Assembly (NCBI RefSeq): GCF_000420345.1
Contig: NZ_ATUT01000017.1
Location: 1-41,138, forward strand
Origin: Faecalicoccus pleomorphus DSM 20574
GTDB taxonomy: Bacteria > Bacillota_I > Bacilli_A > Erysipelotrichales > Erysipelotrichaceae
Direction: 5' to 3'
DNA length: 41,138 bases
A model generated the notes under the pieces. The model was not told the origin of the DNA. It ran no database searches and worked only from the letters and a program-made list of their open reading frames with translations. Of this stretch, positions 32,821 through 41,138 are shown piece by piece; within the stretch, counting starts at the first letter, position 1, and the number at the start of each line of letters is the position of its first letter. A program made the position numbers and the translations under genes.

Positions 32821-33779
32821 TACTTTAACAATGTTTTGATGGTTTCTTCTAAATCTTGTGCCGTCAGCTTGAACTCTTTTTGAAGAAACTCTGGAGTTCC
32901 CACCTGACCAAATCTTTCGTTGACACCATGGCGTTTAAAAGGTACCGAAATATTATTTTCGGCAAGTACCTCGGCCACAGCACTTCCCAACCCACCTGTA
33001 ATGGAATGATTTTCAAAAGTCACGACTGCTTTTTTGCCTTTTGCTTCTTTGATGATCAAATCAACATCCAATGGCTTTATACAAAACATATCGATTACAG
33101 AAACCGAAAGATTTTGTTTTTCCAGGTTTTGTGCACAGTCTAAAGCATCACTGACAAGCTGACCCGCTGTTATGATCAATACATCCGATCCCTCTTTCAA
33201 AAGAATTCCTTTTCCCAATTCAAATGTAGAACCCTCTTGATAGACATTACGGCAAGCTTTACGATTCGCTCGAATATAGTGCACACCTTCTCTTTTCGCA
33301 AACTCTTCAATGATCCAGGCCAGCTGCACTGCATCGGCCGCATCACAAACGATGGCATTCGGAATAGCGCGCATCAAGGCCACATCTTCCCATGTCGTAT
33401 GGGTGCCTCCATTGGGACCTGCACAAAAGCCCGGATCAGAGCCATAAATATTGATCGTATTTCCGGCATAAGCTCCAGATAAATAAATCTGATCATATAC
33501 GCGTCTTGTCGCAAAAGGTCCAAATGTATGCATAAATGGTTTAAAGCCAACCGTTGACATTCCGGCACTGACTCCCACCATATTGGCTTCACTGATACCG
33601 CATTGAATAAAACGATCTGAATAGGTTTTAGCAATCTCGGTGAACTTACTGGCACCGCCGAGATCCCCATCCAAAGCCACTATATTTTCATCCGTTGCCA
33701 TCAGTTTAAGCAAAGTATCGACAAAAACCGTACGTAATTCTTTTCCTTTTTTAGTACGATCTTCGGTTAATTTATACAT
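32820..33779 (-). CDS. Transketolase, C-terminal subunit
   Basis: 319 residues covering the pyrimidine-binding and C-terminal domains of transketolase as a separate chain. The cofactor-activating glutamate is in QCGISEANMVGVSAGMS; the start has VALDGDLGGASKFTEIA and the end VVTFENHSITGGLGSAVAEVL. Together with the N-terminal subunit it moves two-carbon ketol units between sugar phosphates using thiamine diphosphate. Its ATG overlaps the stop of the N-terminal subunit by eight bases. Split transketolases are common in PTS-linked pentose and branched-sugar pathways. Confidence 0.93.
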   Translation of the reverse strand: MYKLTEDRTKKGKELRTVFVDTLLKLMATDENIVALDGDLGGASKFTEIAKTYSDRFIQCGISEANMVGVSAGMSTVGFKPFMHTFGPFATRRVYDQIYLSGAYAGNTINIYGSDPGFCAGPNGGTHTTWEDVALMRAIPNAIVCDAADAVQLAWIIEEFAKREGVHYIRANRKACRNVYQEGSTFELGKGILLKEGSDVLIITAGQLVSDALDCAQNLEKQNLSVSVIDMFCIKPLDVDLIIKEAKGKKAVVTFENHSITGGLGSAVAEVLAENNISVPFKRHGVNERFGQVGTPEFLQKEFKLTAQDLEETIKTLLK

Positions 33780-34635
33780 GAGAAGTTGCCTCCTTTTGAA
33801 TATATGCTTCTAACGCCTGAATAGCTTGATCGGTAGCTGCATTGATTTCATCGGTATTAAATTTAACCGAGTGATTTGCCATCATATTTTCAAAGTAAGG
33901 CACGCCAGCTCCCTTGATGGAATCTAAGACAATACATACAGCCTGATCTTGCACTTGTTTGACTTTTTCGATGGCTTCATCAATTGCTTCAACGCTATTT
34001 CCTTTTGCGGTTTCTACGTGGAAGCCAAACGCTTTCATCTTTTCCGCAATATCAAATGGATTCATAATATCTTTGGTATAACCATCCAATTGTTTTTTAT
34101 TGTCATCAATGATCACGATACAATGATTCATGCGATAATGCGCCAGATATTGAAAGGTTTCCCAACACTGTCCTTCATTGAGTTCCCCATCACCGACAAT
34201 ACAATATACATACGCTTTCGAACCTTTTAACTTTAATCCTGTTGCGATTCCGGCAGCCGAACTGGTTCCTTGTCCCAGTGATCCGGTTGTCATATCGACT
34301 CCAGGCGTTTTCAAACGATCCGGATGGCTGGGCAGCCTGGTTCCACCTTCATTTAGCGTATAGAGCCAAGATGGATCAAAATATCCTTTTTCTGCCAATA
34401 CACTGTACCATCCAGGACCGGCATGTCCCTTGGATAAGACCACTCGATCACGATCTGGCATTTGGGGGTTTTTAGGGTCGATATGAAGCTGCTTACCATA
34501 TAAAACACTCATCAACTCTACAATAGAAAGAGACCCTCCCAGATGTCCATATCCTCTATGCTGAAGCATTTTAAGCACGTCCAATCGTATCTTGGCAGCT
34601 AACAATTCTAGATCATGTTTTTGCTCTTGATTCAT
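33772..34635 (-). CDS. Transketolase, N-terminal subunit
   Basis: 287 residues, the thiamine-diphosphate-binding half. RGYGHLGGSLSIVELMSVLYG and VVLSKGHAGPGWYSVLAEKGYF supply phosphate- and pyrophosphate-contacting histidines. GDGELNEGQCWETFQYLAHYRMNHCIVIIDDNKKQLDG is the GDG...N metal-binding motif. The order with PTS EIIA, EIIC and EIIB upstream places it in a sugar-degrading operon rather than as the housekeeping enzyme, which is normally one chain. Confidence 0.93.
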   Translation of the reverse strand: MNQEQKHDLELLAAKIRLDVLKMLQHRGYGHLGGSLSIVELMSVLYGKQLHIDPKNPQMPDRDRVVLSKGHAGPGWYSVLAEKGYFDPSWLYTLNEGGTRLPSHPDRLKTPGVDMTTGSLGQGTSSAAGIATGLKLKGSKAYVYCIVGDGELNEGQCWETFQYLAHYRMNHCIVIIDDNKKQLDGYTKDIMNPFDIAEKMKAFGFHVETAKGNSVEAIDEAIEKVKQVQDQAVCIVLDSIKGAGVPYFENMMANHSVKFNTDEINAATDQAIQALEAYIQKEATSHV

Positions 34636-34688
34636 ATGTCATCCTCCGCAGTTAGAATAAGGGAGGAGCTTTCAGCCCCTCCGATTGA

Positions 34689-34967
34689 TTAAAGACCAAA
34701 TTTTTCTCTGAGCTTTGTTTCCATTTCGTTAAGATCCATCAGCTGGTCTAAAATGATTTTATTTTTTAAATGTGTAACCTGTGGCTCCAAATCTTTACCG
34801 ACTACAAACAAATCAGCGCTTCCTTCTGTGATTTCCCCAATGGCAGTATGTTCCACACTTACTCCTTTGATTCCTAATTTTTGAAGAACTTTTTCAACAT
34901 TCATTCCAACAATCATACTGCTTCCCAGTCCTTGTCCGCAGCAGCACATAATTTTTCTGATTTCCAT
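34689..34967 (-). CDS. PTS EIIB subunit, ascorbate/lactose-type
   Basis: 92 residues with the P-loop MCCCGQGLGSSMIVGMNVEKVL; by alignment with UlaB-type CGNGQGSS, Cys10 is the phosphorylated residue. It accepts phosphate from EIIA and passes it to the sugar carried by EIIC. It is placed after the EIIC gene with a 20-base gap. The three neighbouring cysteines (8-10) are unusual. Confidence 0.9.
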   Translation of the reverse strand: MEIRKIMCCCGQGLGSSMIVGMNVEKVLQKLGIKGVSVEHTAIGEITEGSADLFVVGKDLEPQVTHLKNKIILDQLMDLNEMETKLREKFGL

Positions 34968-34987
34968 AAATTCAATCCTTCTTTCTT

Positions 34988-36415
34988 TTATTCAGCTGCC
35001 GTAGCCTCTTTCTTTTTTGGTGCTACATAGTTATAGATAATTGGCAGCAGATATACAACGATACATACGATCAACAAAGCAGATCCCTGCACGTACTGTG
35101 CAATGTTTCCAAATACGATTCCCATCCATGAGAAGTCAGCATCGGAGAATGTACAGTTGGCAAAGTTCAGTGCCCCCATAACCGGCATACAAATAGCCGG
35201 CAAGAAAGTAATCAACAATCCATGCATGAATGATCCGAATACACATCCCTTTAATCCACCTTCGGCATTGCCAAATACGCCAGCTGTGGCTCCACAGAAG
35301 AAGTGTGGAATAACTCCCGGTAAAATCAATGCTACCGGAACAAAGGCGCTATTGATAAATACCAGAATGAACAATCCAACGATTCCACCTAAGAAAGATA
35401 CCAGGAATCCAATTAAAACGGCATTGGCTGCATAAGGGAATACAACCGGACAGTCAATAGCCGGAATAGCTCCCGGAACCAGTTTTTCCGCAATACCACG
35501 GAAAGCAGGAACGATTTCACCGACGATTAAACGCACACCACTTAAGATGATATAAACACCACCGGCAAAGCTTAAACCAGATGTGATGGCCCATACAGCC
35601 CAATGTGTCTGTGTTTCAGCTCCCACATTCAACAATCCGCCTAAGTTTGTATAAGTTGCCAATAAGGTTTCTGGATCTTCAGCCAAGATTCCTTTACCTA
35701 CCGCAATACCGGTAACGATCAAAAAGAATACGACCATGGTCAGACCAATGGCTACAGTTGTATCGCGCAAGAATGTCAAACGCTGTGGGAAGTTGATATC
35801 TTCACTGGATTTGCTGCCTTTAAACAATTTTCCACACTGTGCCGCAAACCAATAACCGGCTCCACCAAAGTGTCCAAAACCTAAACCATCGACTTTGACG
35901 ATCTTTTTCATGGTAGGCTGACAGATTGCCGGAGAGAAAGCCATGATAAATCCCAGAAGCAGACCGCCACCGATCCACAACTGAACACCTGTTAAACCAC
36001 CGACATTCAGAATAACCGCTAACATACATGCCATATACAATGTGTGGTGACCTGTTAAGAAGATGTAATACCATCTAGAGAATCGGGCGATCACGATATT
36101 AGGGATCATACCGATACACATGATATACGCTGTATCTGTTGCGAAATCCTGCAATCCTAATGAAACGATAGCTTCATTGTTTGGCACAACGCCCTGCATA
36201 TTGAACGCATAGTTGAAAATATCACCAAATGCATTCAATGAACCTGTCTGCAGGAAGCTGGAACCTGCACTCAGTACTAAAAACCCAACGATCGTTTTTA
36301 CTGTTCCCTTAACGATATCTTCAATGGGTTTTCTCTGAAGCGCCAACCCCAATAATGATAATAGACCTACTAAAATGGCCGGGGTTGACAATATGTTAAT
36401 GACAAAATCTAACAT
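34988..36415 (-). CDS. PTS EIIC permease, ascorbate (UlaA/SgaT) family
   Basis: 475 residues, about 11 membrane helices. Features of the UlaA family are visible: FLVLSAGSSFLQTG, the GHHTLYMACM segment, GGFGHFGGAGYW-like (GLGFGHFGGAGYWFAAQCGKLF) and VIPHFFCGATAGVFGNAEGG near the end. UlaA imports L-ascorbate with concurrent phosphorylation. However, no ulaG lactonase or ulaD/E/F genes are here, and the partners are transketolase and an isomerase. A different pentose-like or branched sugar is therefore likely. Confidence 0.9.
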   Translation of the reverse strand: MLDFVINILSTPAILVGLLSLLGLALQRKPIEDIVKGTVKTIVGFLVLSAGSSFLQTGSLNAFGDIFNYAFNMQGVVPNNEAIVSLGLQDFATDTAYIMCIGMIPNIVIARFSRWYYIFLTGHHTLYMACMLAVILNVGGLTGVQLWIGGGLLLGFIMAFSPAICQPTMKKIVKVDGLGFGHFGGAGYWFAAQCGKLFKGSKSSEDINFPQRLTFLRDTTVAIGLTMVVFFLIVTGIAVGKGILAEDPETLLATYTNLGGLLNVGAETQTHWAVWAITSGLSFAGGVYIILSGVRLIVGEIVPAFRGIAEKLVPGAIPAIDCPVVFPYAANAVLIGFLVSFLGGIVGLFILVFINSAFVPVALILPGVIPHFFCGATAGVFGNAEGGLKGCVFGSFMHGLLITFLPAICMPVMGALNFANCTFSDADFSWMGIVFGNIAQYVQGSALLIVCIVVYLLPIIYNYVAPKKKEATAAE

Positions 36416-36447
36416 ATATCTCTTTTTTCCTCCTCTTTACTCAACGC

Positions 36448-36903
36448 TTATTTATTTTCGCAAGTACTGGAGATAAACAGGTCATATATCTCTTTAGTAC
36501 TTGGTGCGTCCAAAATTTTTTGAACCTTTTCAGGATCTGAAAATATATTGCTTACGGATTGAATTCCTTCCATATGGCTCACTCTGTCTTTGGCAACCAA
36601 AGTCACAAGCACTCTGACATCATAACCATCCGGCGAAAATTTTACCGGCTTCTTTAATACGGTCACCGCCATCTGTGTCTCGTTGACACCGGCTGCCAGA
36701 CTGGCATGAATCAGCGCCAGATTTTCACACAGCACATAATATGGACCAAATTTTTCTGTACTCTCAAACACGGCTTTTTCATATTCTTCGGTACAGAATC
36801 CCTGCTCGATCATCGGCCGGCAGGCAACTTTGACAGCTTCTTTCCAATCGGAAACGCTATCGATCATGAAACAGTTTTTTTCTTGAATCAAATCTGTGAT
36901 CAT
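36448..36903 (-). CDS. PTS EIIA subunit (fructose/mannitol-type fold)
   Basis: 151 residues, single EIIA domain with the phosphorylated histidine in YYVLCENLALIHASLAAGV (His66). It relays phosphate from HPr to EIIB. It opens the minus-strand operon EIIA-EIIC-EIIB-tktN-tktC. The same domain is found at the C-terminus of the divergently encoded regulator (39.5-39.9 kb), including AVKVACRP/ALRISCKP and VTVLKKPVKF/LCTFKKPVRF, indicating common descent and a matched regulatory pair. Confidence 0.9.
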   Translation of the reverse strand: MITDLIQEKNCFMIDSVSDWKEAVKVACRPMIEQGFCTEEYEKAVFESTEKFGPYYVLCENLALIHASLAAGVNETQMAVTVLKKPVKFSPDGYDVRVLVTLVAKDRVSHMEGIQSVSNIFSDPEKVQKILDAPSTKEIYDLFISSTCENK

Positions 36904-37175
36904 TCTTTTCTCTCCTACCTTTGTCGTTGTTTTCTACCCAAATTATCAATGTCGATTCTTGCGAAAACAAGACCAAACTTTTTCCCAAACTTGTGCAACG
37001 CATTAGTTGCAAATATCTACAAAATAAAACGCTTTTCTTATATATGCACCTTGTTTCTGCAAACATTTTCGTATTTTGATTGCACAAAAAATCTAGGAAA
37101 TGCGAAAAAATCTGTACTCGTTTTCCCTTTTTGGAGTTGGTAATATTAAACATGTTAAAAGGAGTGTAAATTTCT

Positions 37176-37745
37176 ATGACAACCATGCAAGCGGCTGTTT
37201 TCGTGACCCTGCTATTTATTGCACTGGCCATTCCCTTTATCGTGCGAAGTATTGTCTGGTCACGTTTTATCAATCAGATGAAAAAAGGAGATGCACAAAA
37301 AGCCCTTTCCATTTTACGGTCTAAAAGCTATAAGCTTCTTTTCAGTGAATATGATCAAAACTGGAATATTCTTCGTGTGTATATCTCGCTTGGAGATTAT
37401 AAGAAAATCGCCGCACAAGTAGAGTTGATGTTTCAAAAGCCACTTTCCGAAAGACAAACTTATCAGATTGCAAGTCAGACATACTTTTATTTTCTGGATG
37501 CGCAAAATAAAGAATGGTCTAAACTTCTTTTGGAAAAGATCAAAGATTCCAACCACCCCGAAGAATATGAATACGACTGTATGTTATATCGGATTATGAT
37601 CGAAAAAGATAGTAAAGATATAGAAACGATCGAAAAAATGCTTGCCAATAAGGAAAAGGATGTTGTAAAAAAGAGTGACCAGGAAGATCATGCATTCAAT
37701 ATCGGCTTGCTCCAATATTTACTGGCTCTGCAATATGGATATTAG
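37176..37745 (+). CDS. Membrane-anchored TPR-like protein, C-terminus cut by TAG
   Basis: 189 residues with one N-terminal membrane helix (AAVFVTLLFIALAIPFIVRSIVW) and a cytoplasmic helical-repeat region (ALSILRSKSYKLLFSEYDQNWNILRVYISLGDYKKIAAQVELMF). I do not recognise a named family. The frame stops with TAG at 37743-37745 but continues in phase for 33 residues to TAA at 37845-37847 with a plausible last repeat helix (SKKESYARKARNNLKNTPYYRKAKQLI). LQYGY-x-GN spans the stop. The native gene probably ended at 37847. AAGGAG lies upstream. It is divergent from the PTS operon and ahead of its regulator. Confidence 0.7.
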   Translation: MTTMQAAVFVTLLFIALAIPFIVRSIVWSRFINQMKKGDAQKALSILRSKSYKLLFSEYDQNWNILRVYISLGDYKKIAAQVELMFQKPLSERQTYQIASQTYFYFLDAQNKEWSKLLLEKIKDSNHPEEYEYDCMLYRIMIEKDSKDIETIEKMLANKEKDVVKKSDQEDHAFNIGLLQYLLALQYGY

Positions 37746-37864
37746 GGAAATACATCAAAAAAAGAAAGTTACGCCAGAAAAGCCAGAAATAATTTGAAAA
37801 ACACGCCCTATTACCGAAAGGCAAAACAACTTATCGCACACGGTTAAAGAGAAAGGAAGATTCT

Positions 37865-39886
37865 ATGTCGATTATCTATACATTGGATAAAAGATGTCAG
37901 GAAATATTGAAGATTCTCATGTATGCCAAAGGATATGTCAAAGCACAGGATCTGGCGGATGAGCTTCATATTTCCAAAAGAAGTATTTATTACGACTTGA
38001 CAAAAATCAATGAATGGTTGACGGACAACGATCTTCCATTACTGATTCAGGAAAGAGGAAAAGGGGTACTGGTTCCTTCAGATGCCATCTCCTTGATTCA
38101 GAAAAAAATGGATGCGCAGGATCTGGGCAATCTTCCCGTTTTCACACCGGAAGACCGACAATATATTGAAATCTGCACGATGATCTGTAAAAACCGAAAA
38201 TTGTATATCGAAGATTTTATCGACTTATGTCAGGTCAGCCGTAATACCATCATTAATGATTTAAAAGCTGTGATCCGCTTTTTGAAACAATACAATATAG
38301 AACTGCATTATGATATTAAATCCGGTTATGAAATTATAAGAGAGGCTGTCAAAAAAAGAGCCATCTTTTTCATGTTGTTTCCGCAAATATTAAATCATTA
38401 TCAAAATAGAAAAATACTCACTGAATATGAAGATGAAGTCATTTCCATTCTTTCAAAGCTTCGACACATTGAAGAAGAACTGGATACCGAATACGTCAGC
38501 GGAATTTTACCAACTTTAGCTTTATTTATGGCTACCCTGCCTAATCAACACGATACTTTAAATTTTGCAGATATGGATGAAGAAGAAATCGTTCAAACCA
38601 AAGAATACAATCTAGTACAAAAATATTTTTCTAATTTAGAGACAAGTGAAAAAATTTATGTAACCCTTCATCTTTTAGGTTCTCGATTACAGACGATTCC
38701 GGTGAACGTTTCCAAAGAACAAGGAGAAACCTATGAGATGTCTAAATTATTAGTTTCTGAATTTGAAAGACTTTCATATGCTTATTTTAAACAAGAAGAT
38801 GAACTGATCAATGCGATCAACGCCCATTTAAAAACATCGCTGTATCGTTATCGATATGGTATTCAATTGGGAAATCCTTTATTGAACAATATAAAAACAG
38901 AATATGAAGAATTGTTTGAACTGACAAAAAGAGCCTGCCATGTCTTAGAAAAGAAAATAGGTACGATGATCAGTGATGCCGAAGTTGCTTATTTAACACT
39001 TCATTTCGGTGCTTTTTTGACCATCAATCAAGATGATAAAAAAGAATTTCGAATCTTGATTATTTGCCCCAATGGCATTGGAACCGGAAATATGCTGCGT
39101 AATGAAATTACTGCTTTGATTCCTCAGGCCACAGAAATCTGTAATTTACCTTTGAGTTTATACAACGAAAACCATGGATATGATATTGTCATATCCACAG
39201 TTATTCTTCCCAATGAGAAAAAGCTAGTTGTCGTACATCCTATTTTGACCGATCAAGATCGAGTAACAATTCTAAGAAATTGTATGTACACCGATCCGCA
39301 TGCGAAAATGCAGATTGATGAAATCACAAAGATTGCCAGCAGCTATATGAATTCCACAAACCTAATTAAATTCCAAAAGAGTTTACAAGAATATTATTCA
39401 AGCATACAGATTCCTAAAGTTCCTCACCGAAATTTTGGTCAGACTTTATCCTATTATCTGTCTGCCAAACATATTCAGGTTTGTTCCAAAGAAGTCGATT
39501 GGGAAGAAGCCTTACGTATTTCCTGTAAACCTCTATTAGAAGATCGATCCATTTCAGAAAGCTATGTCAATGCCATCATCAACGATCAGAAATACAAAGG
39601 ACTCTATATGTTTTTAGCGGATGATCTGGTACTGGCTCATTCTGCCATTGAAAACGGTGTTCATCATGTGGACGTCAGTCTATGTACCTTTAAAAAACCG
39701 GTTCGTTTTCTGAATGGAAAATATGCTAGAATTATATTAGTATTAGCGGCTGAAGATCAAACAAAACACATCCGGATCTTGAATGATGTACTCGATATTT
39801 TCTCCAAGAAAAAAAGTATCGATCAAATCGTCGATCTAGATTCACCATTGGAAATCAGCCATTATATTGCCACACACATTGATTAA
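37865..39886 (+). CDS. PRD-containing transcriptional regulator with EIIB and EIIA domains (BglG/MtlR/LicR type)
   Basis: 673 residues. In order: an N-terminal HTH (GYVKAQDLADELHISKRSIYYDLTKINEWL), a second helical HTH-like part, two PRDs (about 185-390, with HLLGSRLQ and LTLHFGAF histidines), an EIIB-like domain with Cys401 in LIICPNGIGTGNMLR, and an EIIA domain with His592 in LVLAHSAIENGV. Phosphorylation of PRD histidines and of the EII domains tunes DNA binding to PTS flux. It is very probably the activator of the divergent PTS-transketolase operon. Confidence 0.93.
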   Translation: MSIIYTLDKRCQEILKILMYAKGYVKAQDLADELHISKRSIYYDLTKINEWLTDNDLPLLIQERGKGVLVPSDAISLIQKKMDAQDLGNLPVFTPEDRQYIEICTMICKNRKLYIEDFIDLCQVSRNTIINDLKAVIRFLKQYNIELHYDIKSGYEIIREAVKKRAIFFMLFPQILNHYQNRKILTEYEDEVISILSKLRHIEEELDTEYVSGILPTLALFMATLPNQHDTLNFADMDEEEIVQTKEYNLVQKYFSNLETSEKIYVTLHLLGSRLQTIPVNVSKEQGETYEMSKLLVSEFERLSYAYFKQEDELINAINAHLKTSLYRYRYGIQLGNPLLNNIKTEYEELFELTKRACHVLEKKIGTMISDAEVAYLTLHFGAFLTINQDDKKEFRILIICPNGIGTGNMLRNEITALIPQATEICNLPLSLYNENHGYDIVISTVILPNEKKLVVVHPILTDQDRVTILRNCMYTDPHAKMQIDEITKIASSYMNSTNLIKFQKSLQEYYSSIQIPKVPHRNFGQTLSYYLSAKHIQVCSKEVDWEEALRISCKPLLEDRSISESYVNAIINDQKYKGLYMFLADDLVLAHSAIENGVHHVDVSLCTFKKPVRFLNGKYARIILVLAAEDQTKHIRILNDVLDIFSKKKSIDQIVDLDSPLEISHYIATHID

Positions 39887-39896
39887 GGGAGGATTT

Positions 39897-40562
39897 ATGT
39901 ACACAAAATCAGAAATCGCAAAAAAATTCGATCACACTTTCTTAAAGGCATTTGGAACGAAAGACACAATTGACACATTATGTCAGGAAGCTAAAGACCT
40001 TCATACATACAGTGTATGTGTGAATGCGTGTTGGGTGTCTACATGTAAGGAAGATTTAAAAGATACTGATGTAAAAGTATGCTCGGTCATTGGTTTTCCA
40101 TTAGGACAATGCGGATTGGAAACAAAGATGTTTGAATGTAACTATGCACTTGAACAAGGCGCCGATGAAATCGATTATGTGATTGATGTAGGGCAGGCCA
40201 AAATGCATAACTGGGCATACCTTCAGGAAGAAATGAATCAATTAACTCAGCTTTGTCATGAGCATGAGGCAAAAATCAAAGTCATCTTTGAAAACTGTTA
40301 TTTAGAGAAAGAAGAAATCAAAAAACTCAGCGAGATTGCCAAAGAAGTAAAGCCTGATTTTATCAAAACAAGCACTGGATTTGGTACTGGAGGTGCTACC
40401 GTAGAAGATGTCAGACTGATGAAAGAAACTGTAGGTGATCTGGTAGAAGTAAAAGCGGCCGGTGGTATTCGTGACTGGAATACGTGCAAAGCCATGTTGG
40501 AAGCCGGCGCTACACGCATCGGAATCAGTGCTTCAAAAGCTGTACTCGATGAAATTCAATAA
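39897..40562 (+). CDS. deoC: Deoxyribose-phosphate aldolase
   Basis: 221 residues from the ATG at 39897 (MYTKSEIAKKFDHTFLKAF), set by AGGGAGGATTT just upstream; the frame is open earlier but overlaps the regulator. Class I aldolase TIM barrel: Schiff-base lysine in KPDFIKTSTGFGTGGATVEDV, with VCSVIGFPLGQ, EIDYVIDVGQ and VEVKAAGGIRDW as other family marks. DeoC cleaves 2-deoxyribose 5-phosphate to acetaldehyde and glyceraldehyde 3-phosphate. Placement 11 bases after the regulator suggests it may act on a related phospho-sugar of the PTS pathway. Confidence 0.93.
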   Translation: MYTKSEIAKKFDHTFLKAFGTKDTIDTLCQEAKDLHTYSVCVNACWVSTCKEDLKDTDVKVCSVIGFPLGQCGLETKMFECNYALEQGADEIDYVIDVGQAKMHNWAYLQEEMNQLTQLCHEHEAKIKVIFENCYLEKEEIKKLSEIAKEVKPDFIKTSTGFGTGGATVEDVRLMKETVGDLVEVKAAGGIRDWNTCKAMLEAGATRIGISASKAVLDEIQ

Positions 40563-40566
40563 TTTT

Positions 40567-40591
40567 CCCGTGAAAGTCTCACGGGTTTTCT
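40567..40591 (+). terminator. Terminator of the regulator-deoC unit
   Basis: CCCGTGA pairs with TCACGGG across five bases and is followed by TTTTC, just after the deoC stop. Confidence 0.75.
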
Positions 40592-40604
40592 TTATACTAA
40601 AACT

Positions 40605-41051
40605 ATGAAGATTACACAAATCCACGCTCTGTATTGGAGTGCAACCGGACATACTCGAAGAATTGTGCATCACATTTGCCAATTTCTTTCACATTCATTC
40701 ATGGTTCCTGTCATCGATACAGACTTGACTTCTTTCAACAAGCGACAAAATGATTTTGAAATTTCTTCAACTTCGTTTCTTGTTTTTGGCATGCCTACTT
40801 ATGCCGGGAAACTTCCAAATAAAATCATGCCTTTTATTAGAGAGCATGTACATGGCAGTCAAACTAATGTGCTTGCCATCGTGACCTTCGGAAATCGAAA
40901 CTTTGATCATGCATTGGCTGAACTTTGTTTTCTCTTGTCCGAAAATCATTTTTGTATCAAAGGAGCAGCTGCCCTTGTCTGCGAACATGCGTTCAGTCAA
41001 AAAATCGCCACCGGACATCCCGATACAAAAGATTTTAAACAAATCGCTTAA
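40605..41051 (+). CDS. Flavodoxin-like protein
   Basis: 148 residues. It begins MKITQIHALYWSATGHTRRIVHHICQFL, where SATGHT is the FMN phosphate loop of flavodoxins. FLVFGMPTYAGKLPNKIMPFI and VTFGNRNFDHALAELCFLL match the 60s and 90s flavin-contact loops. This resembles the flavodoxin half of EFR1-type flavodoxin-ferredoxin proteins, but no Fe-S motif follows. It is probably a stand-alone electron carrier. It starts after the deoC terminator with no clear promoter of its own; TATACT lies near 40593. Nothing else is seen in the last 87 bases. Confidence 0.8.
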   Translation: MKITQIHALYWSATGHTRRIVHHICQFLSHSFMVPVIDTDLTSFNKRQNDFEISSTSFLVFGMPTYAGKLPNKIMPFIREHVHGSQTNVLAIVTFGNRNFDHALAELCFLLSENHFCIKGAAALVCEHAFSQKIATGHPDTKDFKQIA

Positions 41052-41138
41052 CCTCCAATTTGTTGATATAGCCTTTTAAGTAATCGCAAATTTAAAAAGA
41101 TCTTCTTTTCGTATTTGACGAATAAAAAAGTAACTAGC

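Noticed and set aside
36940-36985. A catabolite-responsive (cre) element near CTTGCGAAAACAAG upstream of the PTS operon
   Set aside because: It is palindromic but has six bases between TG and CA instead of ten, so it does not fit the cre consensus.

Overview
The window is chromosomal DNA from a low-GC Firmicute. The class Erysipelotrichia is my best guess. The reasons are AT-rich protein genes with SigA-type promoters, GGAGG ribosome binding sites, a tRNA-Trp T-box, CCA-encoding tRNA genes, an infA-rpmJ-rpsM-rpsK translation cluster and an ascorbate-type PTS with a split transketolase. The class assignment is inference. No phage structural genes, CRISPR array or complete mobile element were found.

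Layout. 1-1.25 kb (minus strand): end of the ribosomal alpha operon. 1.25-3.25 kb: a divergent MreB-like actin gene split by an in-frame TAG, coupled to an MmcQ/YjbR-EVE-like protein. 3.35-4.6 kb: an unknown protein and eight tRNA genes in two promoter-led halves, each starting with an identical tRNA-Val. 4.8-6.9 kb: an anchored thioredoxin-like protein and a decayed stress locus, in which an intact ferredoxin-nitroreductase lies between an ArsR gene with an in-frame TGA and a DJ-1/PfpI gene with an internal deletion. 7.0-9.85 kb: a CtpE-like P-type ATPase and two small proteins. 9.9-17.3 kb: two paralogous ABC_sub_bind-type amino-acid transporters. The first is led by a Trp T-box. The second carries ilvE as its last gene and has an inverted repeat over its promoter. 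17.4-19.7 kb: asnA, a HAD phosphatase and an acetyltransferase. 19.7-24.2 kb: a MATE exporter and a DUF4358/MBOAT/DHHW surface-polymer acetylation operon. 24.4-27.0 kb: an esterase and a Na/Pi cotransporter interrupted by an in-frame TAG. 27.1-29.7 kb: a relic island with a small membrane protein, a small basic protein, a PBECR2-like nuclease-fold protein, a probable free-standing structured RNA and a frameshifted tyrosine integrase abutting ssrA. 29.75-31.8 kb: ssrA, smpB and a CapA-like protein. 31.9-41.1 kb: a sugar locus (isomerase, two-part transketolase, PTS EIIB/EIIC/EIIA) divergent from a TPR-like membrane protein, a PRD regulator, deoC and a flavodoxin.

The feature most worth checking is that four otherwise coherent reading frames in 41 kb carry an in-frame stop codon (TAG at 2490-2492, 25610-25612 and 37743-37745; TGA at 5617-5619), with recognisable coding sense after it. 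TAG is also the normal stop of rpsK, rpsM, infA, ilvE, asnA and smpB, so wholesale recoding is excluded. Ordinary pseudogene formation or partial amber readthrough remain possible. The second lead is the 28.3-28.5 kb RNA, which has its own promoter, a closing helix and a terminator.
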